Assembly: GCF_000970045.1 (NCBI RefSeq)
Contig: NZ_CP009505.1
Coordinates: 1,736,001-1,800,000 of the forward strand
Reading direction: 5' to 3'
Length of the DNA stretch: 64,000 nucleotides
Source of the DNA: Methanosarcina sp. MTP4
GTDB taxonomy: Archaea; Halobacteriota; Methanosarcinia; Methanosarcinales; Methanosarcinaceae
This document shows, one piece after another, positions 1 to 8,035 of this stretch. Under the pieces are notes generated by a model. That model saw only the letters and a program-made list of their open reading frames with translations. It did not search any database and was not told the DNA's origin. Made by a program: the position numbers and the translations under genes. Numbering within the stretch: position 1 is the stretch's first letter; each line of letters begins with the position of its first letter.

Positions 1-1102
1 CCGGCGTTTGCTTAAATAGTTCCTGGGCGTTCGAGAATGTTTGGAACAGCTGACCATCCAGGTCATTGCGATCTGTTACCACTACTATGGTAGGGTTATT
101 CATCTCCGGTTGCTGCAACAACTTACCGACATAACAACACATGGAAATGCTCTTACCCGAGCCCTGGGTATGCCAGACCACCCCGGCCTTTTTGCTGCCA
201 GGCACCACCTCATCGCCAAAGCTTGCCCGCTTTTCTGCCACCCCCAGCGACTCCTGTGCAGCAATTATCGTGACTCTTACAGCTTCTCGAACCGCATGGA
301 ACTGGTGGTAACCGGCAATTTTTTTGATGATTGCTCCACCATCATTTTCAAAAAGCACAAAAAAGCGGATGTAGTCAAGCAACATCTCACGGTCGAAAAA
401 ACCCCGCACCAGGGTTTCCAGCTGCCATTCTAACAGTGGCTTATCGTCTTCGTTCTTAACAGCACGCCAGGGTGAAAAGCGTTCCTGGTTTGCCGTCAAC
501 GCGCCAACACGGGCGTTATAGCCATCACTTATAACCAGTGCTTCATTAAACACAAAAAGGTCGCTGATTTCATCTTTATAAGTTTGTAACTGATTAAACG
601 CATCCCAGATATCGACGTTTTCATCTTTGGGACTTTTAAGTTCCAATACCGCAATAGGCAATCCATTTATAAAACAGACTATATCAGGGCGACGTGGCTG
701 TTTTGTTCCTTGAATGGTGAACTGGTTGACCGCCAAAAACCTATTATTGGTCAGATTTTCAAAGTCAATTAAAAAAGCACGGTCATAAATTGTCTTTTCA
801 TCTTTGCGATGTTCGATAGGTACACCTTCCAATAACAGGCGGTGAAATGCGTGGTTATTGGTTTTTAAATCCAGGCTATCGGACTTTAAAACAAGAGCTA
901 CGGCCTGCTCAATGGAACTTTTGGGCAGGTGTGGGTTAATGCGCTCAAGGGCTTCTTGCAGATAACGATTTAGCACCACCTTGTGGTAATCACTGCGTTC
1001 GGGTTTGTCTGAATCGGGAGCAATGTCAGGGCCATATAAAACATCCCAGCTGTTCTCGTGGAACCAGTCGAGGCAGAGTTGTTCTAGTTGGTCTTCGTTC
1101 AT
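1..1102 (-). CDS. hsdR: Type I restriction enzyme R subunit HsdR, N-terminal part (cut by window edge)
   Basis: About 367 codons are visible from the ATG at 1102 to the edge. HsdR is the motor and nuclease subunit of type I restriction complexes: it translocates DNA with ATP and cleaves it. The HSDR_N nuclease domain is seen in RPDIVCFINGLPIAVLELK (about residues 138-156), which gives the PD-(x)n-ExK triad. The Walker A motif HTQGSGKS lies near residue 315 and starts the SF2 helicase domain. The start lies one base after the stop of the SIR2-like gene, so the two are probably co-transcribed and translationally coupled. The C-terminal half of the motor is outside the window, so whether the gene is intact cannot be judged. 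Confidence 0.95.
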   Translation of the reverse strand, partial: MNEDQLEQLCLDWFHENSWDVLYGPDIAPDSDKPERSDYHKVVLNRYLQEALERINPHLPKSSIEQAVALVLKSDSLDLKTNNHAFHRLLLEGVPIEHRKDEKTIYDRAFLIDFENLTNNRFLAVNQFTIQGTKQPRRPDIVCFINGLPIAVLELKSPKDENVDIWDAFNQLQTYKDEISDLFVFNEALVISDGYNARVGALTANQERFSPWRAVKNEDDKPLLEWQLETLVRGFFDREMLLDYIRFFVLFENDGGAIIKKIAGYHQFHAVREAVRVTIIAAQESLGVAEKRASFGDEVVPGSKKAGVVWHTQGSGKSISMCCYVGKLLQQPEMNNPTIVVVTDRNDLDGQLFQTFSNAQELFKQTP

Positions 1103-1103
1103 T

Positions 1104-2141
1104 TTATATTCTCCCCTCTCCCAATTTATATAACAGGGCTTCGATGCATTCGTCATGACCCTCATCAGCATGATACCAAATCGGGAAAATATTGGCTTTT
1201 ACTAACTCATCCCGCCGTCTTAGTCGATCTTCTTCTTCGCTAATGCTGAGAAAAGCATAATGTCGAGGTATGATATCATGTCCTCTATCCTCTACCAGTT
1301 GGGTTAAAGTCTGAATTGTACGGTCAACGCCCAAACTGCATCCTAAAAAAAGAAGTGTTGTTTTAGTGCTAATTGCCTCGATTACATTTTGAATACGCGG
1401 TGGAGTTCCATAGTGTTTCTCATACTCTAAATAGGTTAGTACCCGATGACGGCCAGAATTGGCTTTACCATGTAATTTAACCAGCACTTTATTTCCTTTC
1501 CCAAGGTATCTTGGTAGCTCACAAGCATCTGTTCCCAACAAAATTTCTAAAAAATATGAATCTGTGGCTTCATAGCAACGTTTTATAACATCATCAAAAT
1601 TAGTGGTAATAACACTGGTATCAAAAATATAAGGCAATAGTTGTATCGGACCTTCTAAATCTTTATCATCACCAAAAGCGTTCTCTATGGCTTCATCGAA
1701 ACTTCCTGCGGGCATGTCGTCAGCCAGGGTTTGTGCAGCTTCCTCGTATTTCCCCTCAGATAGTAAAGTGCTTAAACACTCTTCAGAAACTCGCGTTTCA
1801 TTACGAAGGTTATTTAGAAATTTCGTCCACCCCGAATAACCACATGGTACCGACATTCCAGCACCAATAAAAGGAATGACAGCCCCCCGCCGATAGGATT
1901 CTCTCAGTCGATTAAAACGTGGCCGGTTGTCATGTAATTCAAGAATCTCGTCAGCTTTTGCTAAACACATTTCTTTTCTTTGCTCAAGCCAGTCAGAAAA
2001 TGCCGCATCGTAACTTGTAGGGTCCATTTCCTTTAAAAATACGTCAGGGGTACACGAATAACCTGCCACTTTCACCTTACCGTTTTTGGGATTAATCTCA
2101 GCGGCGAGCTCTTCATTAAATTTTGGTTTTAGAAAATCCAT
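1104..2141 (-). CDS. SIR2-like domain protein inside the type I R-M operon
   Basis: This 345-residue protein has the hallmarks of a SIR2 Rossmann fold: VIPFIGAGMSVP at 88-99 (nucleotide-binding GAG loop), ITTNFDDVI near 178-186, VKLHG at 221-225 with the probable catalytic His, and LLFLGCSLGVDRT near 263-274. It begins with about 85 residues unlike SIR2. Related bacterial SIR2 domains act as NAD-depleting effectors in anti-phage systems such as ThsA, DSR and SIR2-HerA. That this one is an NADase is inference from the family. It lies 2 bases after hsdS and 1 base before hsdR, so it looks like an integral part of the operon rather than a chance insertion. No DNA-binding or membrane segment is seen. 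Confidence 0.85.
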   Translation of the reverse strand: MDFLKPKFNEELAAEINPKNGKVKVAGYSCTPDVFLKEMDPTSYDAAFSDWLEQRKEMCLAKADEILELHDNRPRFNRLRESYRRGAVIPFIGAGMSVPCGYSGWTKFLNNLRNETRVSEECLSTLLSEGKYEEAAQTLADDMPAGSFDEAIENAFGDDKDLEGPIQLLPYIFDTSVITTNFDDVIKRCYEATDSYFLEILLGTDACELPRYLGKGNKVLVKLHGKANSGRHRVLTYLEYEKHYGTPPRIQNVIEAISTKTTLLFLGCSLGVDRTIQTLTQLVEDRGHDIIPRHYAFLSISEEEDRLRRRDELVKANIFPIWYHADEGHDECIEALLYKLGEGRI

Positions 2142-2143
2142 TT

Positions 2144-3541
2144 TTAACCCTCCGCTTCATTAATAGCATTTACTTCAAGCTCACCGGAGAGAAGTTTTGG
2201 GAGAAGGATGTCACTGAGATTTCTTAAACCTTTAATCTCTTCCTCATCATTTCTCTTAAATGCATAGAATGGAGCTATCGAGAAGTAAAAGGCATCATTA
2301 ATAGGTTTACCAGCATTAATAAACGGAATGCTGTTCATGTTCTTTTGGTTTAACTTCAACTGAACTGCGCCTGTTACATAAGCAGTTATATTCTGGCTTT
2401 GCATAAACAGCATCAGATGTTCAGTAGATACACCATTAGCCCCTTGCAACACATGCGCATGATTATTTACCCAAGATTTCCCCCAAATATATTGAATAAA
2501 TGGCGAACCATCATCTTTTAGAACTGAACCGTCTTCACCAAGTAAAAGGTAAATATCATCAAATATAGATTCATCGACATAATCCATTACGGATGTAGCA
2601 CCGTAATATGGAATTAAGCCTTTTTTTTGCTCTCTCTGCCTTTTCGAAAGTGGTATCCGATTTTTGTCAAAGCATGTAGACACTTTTCCAAAATTTGAAA
2701 TTTCCCATCCATCAGGAACTTTTCCTAATTCCGAATCCTGCATGGCGGAGGGAAAGAGTTCGGCGGTGGTTTTGAGTTGGGTGTAGTGTTCTGGCTGTTC
2801 GGCTTGCAGTTGGTCTAACTCTTCATCGGTCTTGCCGGAGATGGCACTCATGGCGGCGCGGATTACACCCTCTGCATCTTCACCTGCTTCAATGGCGGCG
2901 ATTTTGGCTTTGACCGGCTCAAAATCCACAAACCAGCTTTTGAACATAGCTTGCGCCATGGTTTCGAGGGTTTGGTTGATTTGGCGATTTTTGTGAATTT
3001 TAGTATCCAGACCGAGGATAATTTCTACGACTTTATTTTGAATTTCCTTTTCAGGATAAGGAACCATAATACTTTTCACTGACGTCGATGCTTGTGCTAT
3101 GGCAGGCACCCCAACTTGAGAAGCATTCATTAGTAAACGATGCTGACCCACCGGAGAGCGTAAAAAATAATAGATAAAATAAGGGTTAACTTTTTCTTGA
3201 TCCAAAGTGACTTTTAATTGGCTTTGAGAAACAACGTAACGCTCAAACTTAGAATCATCAGGAATAATCCCTACCTGACCTATTGTGCCACGGTGTGTTA
3301 TTACGATATCTCTACGAAATGCATTTGATGCTTTTAATTCATCGGCCTTTTCTTCAGTTAAAAAATCGAATTTATCTTCTACGATAAAATCTCCTGTTAA
3401 ATTTCCCCCTTTAATTACGGGAACCCCATCTTCAACGAAATTTTCCACTTTAATACGAGAACCAAATGGTCCCATTGCAATAGCATTCTTTGAAGAAGCT
3501 TTTAGCTCGTCAATCGAAACCTCTGGCCAATTAGAATCCAT
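2144..3541 (-). CDS. hsdS: Type I R-M specificity subunit HsdS
   Basis: HsdS recognises the two halves of the target site and holds the HsdM subunits. The 465-residue protein has two target-recognition domains (about 1-190 and 290-440) joined by a conserved helix (ETMAQAMFKSWFVDFEPVKAK, about residues 207-227). It ends with the second helix, LLPKLLSGELEVN. The ATG at 3541 is chosen because it gives the typical HsdS opening and overlaps the end of hsdM by 11 bases, as usual in these operons. A longer frame starting at 3598 exists, but its extra residues are a shadow of HsdM. The two recognition domains differ from one another, which predicts a bipartite asymmetric target. Confidence 0.93.
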   Translation of the reverse strand: MDSNWPEVSIDELKASSKNAIAMGPFGSRIKVENFVEDGVPVIKGGNLTGDFIVEDKFDFLTEEKADELKASNAFRRDIVITHRGTIGQVGIIPDDSKFERYVVSQSQLKVTLDQEKVNPYFIYYFLRSPVGQHRLLMNASQVGVPAIAQASTSVKSIMVPYPEKEIQNKVVEIILGLDTKIHKNRQINQTLETMAQAMFKSWFVDFEPVKAKIAAIEAGEDAEGVIRAAMSAISGKTDEELDQLQAEQPEHYTQLKTTAELFPSAMQDSELGKVPDGWEISNFGKVSTCFDKNRIPLSKRQREQKKGLIPYYGATSVMDYVDESIFDDIYLLLGEDGSVLKDDGSPFIQYIWGKSWVNNHAHVLQGANGVSTEHLMLFMQSQNITAYVTGAVQLKLNQKNMNSIPFINAGKPINDAFYFSIAPFYAFKRNDEEEIKGLRNLSDILLPKLLSGELEVNAINEAEG

Positions 3542-5261
3542 AACCCAACCCCGCCAAATTCTTTTTAATCTGGTCCTCCAGTTTGTCATTATCTTCAAAC
3601 TGAGTTTTCAACTGGCTGGTGAGTGAGTTCATTTTATCGGCAAAGGGAATGCCGTCATCTTCCTCCGCTTCTACGCCCACATAACGGCCGGGGGTGAGTA
3701 CAAAGTCGTTCTTTTGAATCGTCGCTAAATCTGCCGAAAAACTAAAGCCAGCCTGGTTATCTTCCTCTGACCATTCTCTTTGCCAATTATGGAAGGTACT
3801 TGCGATTTGCTGGATATCTTCAGCCTTAAAATCCCGCAGTACACGGTCTTTCATGTAACCCAGGTTACGGGCATCAATAAACAGTATTTCACCGCTTCTG
3901 TCTCTTTTACCGTCCTTTGCACTCTTATCTTTGGTTAAAAACCAGATACATGCAGGTATTTGGGTGTTGGTAAAGAGTTGTCCCGGTAGTGCTACCATAC
4001 ATTCTACCAGGTCTAGCTCGACCAGAGATTTACGGATTTCACCTTCATTATTGGCGTTACTGCTCATAGAACCGTTGGCCAATAACAGCCCCATGCTGCC
4101 GGTGGGTCTCAGGTGGTACAGCATGTGTAACATCCATGCGAAGTTAGCGTTACTCGCCGGTGGGGTGAGAATGCGTTTTTCGCCGTTGTGATTAACGGTC
4201 CAGCGCACGTCGTCAGCCAGCTTTTCGTGCCACCATTCCTTCATATTAAAGGGTGGGTTTGCCATCACGAAGTCCGCGCGCAGGTCGGGGTGCTGGTCGT
4301 CTAAAAAGGAGTCGGCGTTCTTTTTGCCAAAGTTAAAGTCAATACCACGAATGGCCAGGTTCATGGCAGCGAGTTTCCAGGTGGTGGGATTGGATTCCTG
4401 GCCGTATATGGAAATTTGTTTTCTCTGTTCGGCAGCTTTGTAGTGTTTTACTCCGGCGTGTTCTTCAATGAATCTGTCACTGGAAACAAAAAAACCGCCG
4501 CTGCCCATGGCTGGGTCGAATACACGGCCTTCGTAAGGTTCCAGCATTTCCACGATCAAGGTAACAATGGCTTTGGGTGTGTAATATTGACCACCCTGCT
4601 TGCCTTCGGCAAGGGCAAATTGACCCAGAAAGTATTCGTAAACGTGGCCGAGTATGTCTTTGGACTTCAGGCTAAGTTTTTTGCCTTTGTACTCCGGGTT
4701 ATGAAAACTGGTAAGGCTAAATCCATTGATCAGGCCAATAAGTTTGTCGTCATTCAACTGGTATTGGCTGATGCGGTTGAGAATACCTTTGAGCTTTGGG
4801 TTGGCTTTTTCTATGTCGTCGAAGGCGTTATCAATCAACCATGCCACGGAGCGCAGTTTGACATCTTCACCATTTTCGTCTTGCCAGAGCACACTGCTGG
4901 TGGGAAGGGTGGCTTTTTCTTTAAGGATGTTCCAGCGGGCGGTTTTGGGTACCCAAAAAACGTTTTTTTCGGTGTAGTAGTCGACAATTTCCAGCTCGGC
5001 TTCTATGGCTTCCTTGTATTCTTCGTCGCTGTCGTAATCTTCGCGGGGCAGATAATAGATGTTGTCTTCATCGTCTTTTTTAAACAGCTCGATAAGTTCT
5101 TGCTGGCGCTCTTCGAAGGCATCGGACACGTATTTAAGGAAAATTAGCCCAAGCACTATGTGTTTGTAGTTGGCGGCATCCAGGTTAGATCGCAATTTGT
5201 CGGCGGCCTTCCAGAGCTGTTTGTCGAGATCATTTAAAAAATCCTTTTCAATATTGGTCAT
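3531..5261 (-). CDS. hsdM: Type I R-M DNA methyltransferase HsdM
   Basis: HsdM is the adenine-N6 methyltransferase that marks host sites and forms the core of the R-M complex. The protein has 576 residues from the ATG at 5261. An N-terminal HsdM_N helical domain (about 10-165) precedes the catalytic domain, which carries SAM motif I FDPAMGSGGFF (248-258) and motif IV NPPF (335-338). This is the first gene of the operon and hsdS overlaps its end. Its protein sequence and its base composition look more like bacterial hsdM genes than like the neighbouring archaeal genes. Horizontal arrival is therefore likely, but this is inference. Confidence 0.95.
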   Translation of the reverse strand: MTNIEKDFLNDLDKQLWKAADKLRSNLDAANYKHIVLGLIFLKYVSDAFEERQQELIELFKKDDEDNIYYLPREDYDSDEEYKEAIEAELEIVDYYTEKNVFWVPKTARWNILKEKATLPTSSVLWQDENGEDVKLRSVAWLIDNAFDDIEKANPKLKGILNRISQYQLNDDKLIGLINGFSLTSFHNPEYKGKKLSLKSKDILGHVYEYFLGQFALAEGKQGGQYYTPKAIVTLIVEMLEPYEGRVFDPAMGSGGFFVSSDRFIEEHAGVKHYKAAEQRKQISIYGQESNPTTWKLAAMNLAIRGIDFNFGKKNADSFLDDQHPDLRADFVMANPPFNMKEWWHEKLADDVRWTVNHNGEKRILTPPASNANFAWMLHMLYHLRPTGSMGLLLANGSMSSNANNEGEIRKSLVELDLVECMVALPGQLFTNTQIPACIWFLTKDKSAKDGKRDRSGEILFIDARNLGYMKDRVLRDFKAEDIQQIASTFHNWQREWSEEDNQAGFSFSADLATIQKNDFVLTPGRYVGVEAEEDDGIPFADKMNSLTSQLKTQFEDNDKLEDQIKKNLAGLGYGF

Positions 5262-5545
5262 TTTTAACAACTTCCATTATCTAAATTGTAATCGCTTTGA
5301 TACATGGTGCAAGTCCATCATCTTTGCAACACCTTTCCTTCACCATATAATATCTATGCTTGTGACAGACTCCATTTTCTCGGCTTTCCTCTGCAACACT
5401 ATACAAATTTTCCATTAAATTTGTTTCGCTATTTTTTGAGAAGTTCTTTTGTGGATCTTTACCGCAAATTGTATCGAAAAGAAAGTTTTTTAAAAAAATG
5501 TGCTAGTTGACTATCAAAATTAAGAACTGTAGAATTAATTATAGT
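5262..5545. other. Promoter-side spacer of the hsd operon
   Basis: This AT-rich stretch lies upstream of hsdM (minus strand). No coding frame with convincing content and no RNA gene was seen. A purine-rich ribosome site for hsdM is weak, and no clear TATA box was picked out. Confidence 0.4.
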
Positions 5546-6420
5546 TCAATTTCGTCATTTTTGATGAAAACATGTTTGGGAAACCTATTGAAATGCAGAA
5601 AAGATGTTAGAGGTTTGGATTATAGGGTTTTTGGGGACGGTAAGCGGGGAAGTTGGAGAGCAGTCCGCCGGAGAAATATAATAAAACAGTTATGCATTAG
5701 TCGGTTTTCCCCTCTCTTTTCCCCTCTCTTTTCCCCTCTCTTTTCCCCTCTCTTTTCCCCTCTCTTTTCCCCTCTCTTTTCCCCTCTCTTTTCCCCTCCC
5801 CCGAATTTTCAAAGGTTTCGCAACCTACAACAGCCCCTCCTGCGAACGAAACTTCCCCAAACACAAAACCAGGCACAACTTAAAATTTCCCGGTTCAATT
5901 CCGAGCTGCCTTTCAATCGGTTCTACTCCAGGCAGTTCGGAGAGCCCGGGGATAGGAATTGCTATGTGATCAGGACCGGAAAGGGCAATTTCCCTATTTT
6001 TGATGAAAACAGGTTCGGGATAGCTATTGAGGTGCGGGAGTGAGGCTCAGGGTTCCGGGTTTTTCGAGGTTCCGGTTGTTGGAGAGGACGGTAGGTGGGG
6101 AAGTAAGGGAGCAGTCCGCCGGCTAAATATAATAATACAGTTATGCATCAGGCGTGATTCTCCTCCCTCTTTTCCTCTACCCTCGAATTCCTCAAAGAAC
6201 TCTCCACCCACGACCCCTTCCACGAACGAAACTTCCCCATACACAAAATCAGGCACAACTTAAAACTGCCCGGTCCCACTCCGAGCTGCCTTTCAATCGG
6301 TTTCTACTCCAGGCAGTCCGGAGAGCCAGGGGATAGGGTTCGGGTTTTGGAGGACGGTACTCGGGGAAGTGGGAGAGTAGTCCGCCGGCGAAATATAATA
6401 ATAAAGTTATGATTCTTGCG
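5546..6420 (+). repeat. Degenerate direct-repeat block (three partial units)
   Basis: A unit of roughly 350-440 bases occurs at about 5546-5985 and again at 5986-6335, with a third partial copy at 6336-6420. Shared landmarks are ATTTTTGATGAAAACA (5557, 5998), GCAGTCCGCCGG-like (5660, 6110, 6378), AACGAAACTTCCCC (5841, 6225) and GAGCTGCCTTTCAATCGG (5903, 6282). A fourth, more distant copy lies at about 7360-7530. In the second unit one frame reads smoothly (for example FHERNFPIHKIRHNLKLPG). The units may therefore be remains of a once-coding element, but no family was recognised and all frames are broken. Confidence 0.7.
5705..5800 (+). repeat. 12-bp minisatellite, 8 units
   Basis: The unit TTTTCCCCTCTC is repeated eight times head to tail, the last ending CCCTCCC. 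It sits inside the first degenerate unit, where the second unit has only a short related run, so it expanded after the units were duplicated. The strand is strongly pyrimidine-biased. Confidence 0.97.
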
Positions 6421-6632
6421 GGTTACAATAATTCAGGCATATCTCAACCCCCTCACATCTCCATTCTACCTCCCCTTCACCCCCTCTACTTCTCCATCAG
6501 ATCGTCCCTCCACAGGTGTAAATAACAATGGTCAAAATTTTAGGTACTAAATTTAAGGCAGATCTCCAGATTAACACCCAAATCCCCAAGTGATATAATT
6601 TTTATACAAAGTTAATCATAACTGTACTAGAT

Positions 6633-6778
6633 AGCGTCGGAAAAGTCCATAATTTCCTAAAATTTGCCCAATTTGATCATTGTACATATATTTAATAATT
6701 CCGCATGATGTCGGTTTACTACTTTAAATTTCAATGACTGTGTGCAATAAGTTATAGATTTCAGACTTTTCCGACGCT
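6633..6778. mobile_element. MITE-like element with 15-bp terminal inverted repeats
   Basis: The 15-mer AGCGTCGGAAAAGTC at 6633-6647 is matched by its exact reverse complement at 6764-6778, giving a 146-bp non-coding AT-rich element. No clear target-site duplication was seen in the flanks. The size and perfect ends fit a miniature inverted-repeat element or the ends of a deleted insertion sequence. Confidence 0.55.
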
Positions 6779-6802
6779 CTCGTATTATGTTTGAATTCAA
6801 TC

Positions 6803-6922
6803 GTGGCATGTAGGTTCTGTAGGGAAGCGTGGCGGGTCCCCATTGAGGACGTGCTCGATTTCATCAGGGATGAAGAACTGAGAAAAAGGATAAAGGTGTA
6901 TGTAGAGGAAGAAAAGCAGTGA
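6803..6922 (+). CDS. Small CxxC protein, 39 residues
   Basis: A GTG-started frame encodes 39 residues beginning MACRFCREAW and continuing with a charged helix rich in Glu, Arg and Lys. The CRFC pair may bind a metal. Its stop is followed at once by GAGGAGG and, 12 bases on, by the ATG of the next gene, so the two look like one transcription unit with coupled translation. The frame runs partly into the right end of the MITE-like element upstream, and no ATG is present, so the exact start is uncertain. No family is recognised. Confidence 0.4.
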   Translation: MACRFCREAWRVPIEDVLDFIRDEELRKRIKVYVEEEKQ

Positions 6923-6934
6923 GGAGGAAGTGAA

Positions 6935-7423
6935 ATGACAGATAGATCAACGGTGTGTACATGTGATAACCCGAGATATGACAAGTCTTGGTGTTTTGGG
7001 CGGTGGACAGGGCTCGGATGCCATACAAGGGGCAGGCTCTGGGACATAGATAAGGACGGAGAGCCTTTCATCATTCCGCAGGATTGGGAACTGACCTGTG
7101 AAAACTGCGGAACAGTCCATGCAAAGCGGGAGCAGAAAACCCGCAGACCCCGGAAAATCGTACTCTACGGTCCCTGCCCTGTGTGCGGGGGAGACAACGA
7201 ACAGATCAAATGGGTCAGAATCGAAGGAGGGAAGCACTCTTCTCTAAAGATCGAGACGTTTGAGTCGGAGTGTTGCCCGGACTGCGAAGAGGCGGAAAAC
7301 TGCGGGTATCCGAAGCGGTTTGACTGTCCGAAGTTCAAGGGATGGGAAAAACAGCAGGAAAAAATCATAAATCAGAAATTTGCCAAATTACGGAATTGCC
7401 TGCGAAAATTTCAGACAGTCTGA
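6935..7423 (+). CDS. Cys-rich hypothetical protein with zinc-ribbon-like knuckles
   Basis: A 162-residue protein starts at an ATG preceded by a strong GAGGAGG site. It contains CTC near residues 8-10, CENCG near 54, CPVCG near 87, CCPDC near 112 and two more Cys near the C-terminus, a pattern expected of several zinc knuckles. No enzymatic motif was recognised. It follows the 39-residue CxxC gene closely. Its last ~20 codons lie in a copy of the dispersed repeat seen at 5546-6420, so the C-terminus may have been replaced or cut by the repeat. Confidence 0.6.
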   Translation: MTDRSTVCTCDNPRYDKSWCFGRWTGLGCHTRGRLWDIDKDGEPFIIPQDWELTCENCGTVHAKREQKTRRPRKIVLYGPCPVCGGDNEQIKWVRIEGGKHSSLKIETFESECCPDCEEAENCGYPKRFDCPKFKGWEKQQEKIINQKFAKLRNCLRKFQTV

Positions 7424-7530
7424 AGAACCAGGGGATAGAGTTCGAGTTTTAAGTGAACGGTACTTGGGGAAGTTAGGGAGTTGCATACAGGATAAGTATA
7501 ATAAAAAATTTATAATTCTTGCAGGTCATA
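7360..7530 (+). repeat. Fourth copy of the 5546-6420 repeat family
   Basis: This segment shares AACCAGGGGATAGAGTTCGAG, GGTACTTGGGGAAGTTAG and TATAATTCTTGCAGG-like stretches with 6317-6430. The copy spans the stop codon of the Cys-rich gene at 7423. Confidence 0.6.
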
Positions 7531-8035
7531 ACAGACAGATAACAGGCAGGATCAGTTCAAAAAGCAAGTGCCATATCGGGCCCAGGGGAAACAAGAACTC
7601 CGTTTTTGACGTGCATTTCAAAAGTGAGAATCAAAAAACACTCGCTCATTTCTATATGTTGCCAATGATGAAAACGGGTGTGCGTGGGAAGCGCAAAAGC
7701 GTTCAAAAAATTCGCCTTACCTATATCCCCAAAAAGTTCTACAAAGAACGAGATCCAATCCCACAAATCCCTTCAGTACCGAACACCTCAAGAAAAGCAT
7801 ATATAACCAATCAAATCTATTTTCCACTACCTGATCTGAAAATCAAAAAAGGGGATTAAATCAAACACTTTAAAAGCGTTTAATCATTAACCTGAGGTCA
7901 GGGACCGGACAGTTCACCCTAAATAACACTAAAGTTTTTCCCGAAGCTGCCCGGAATCTTATACCAGTTAAAAAATTGACTCTTCATAAATATCCTGAAT
8001 GGGGTAGGATAGGATTATACAGGAAAGGATGATAA
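7531..8035. other. Spacer before GAPDH
   Basis: An open frame runs on to 7859 but begins inside the previous gene and has no recognisable protein character. The last 170 bases are AT-rich, include a TATA-like run (ATAAATAT, about 7987), and end with the AGGAAAGGATG ribosome site of GAPDH. Confidence 0.4.

Noticed and set aside
41-433. Plus-strand open frame at the left edge
   Set aside because: It is a shadow of hsdR, whose minus-strand frame has clear restriction and helicase motifs.
7380-7859. 159-codon plus frame after the Cys-rich gene
   Set aside because: It starts inside the Cys-rich gene, its first part comes from the dispersed repeat, and the rest shows no protein-like features.
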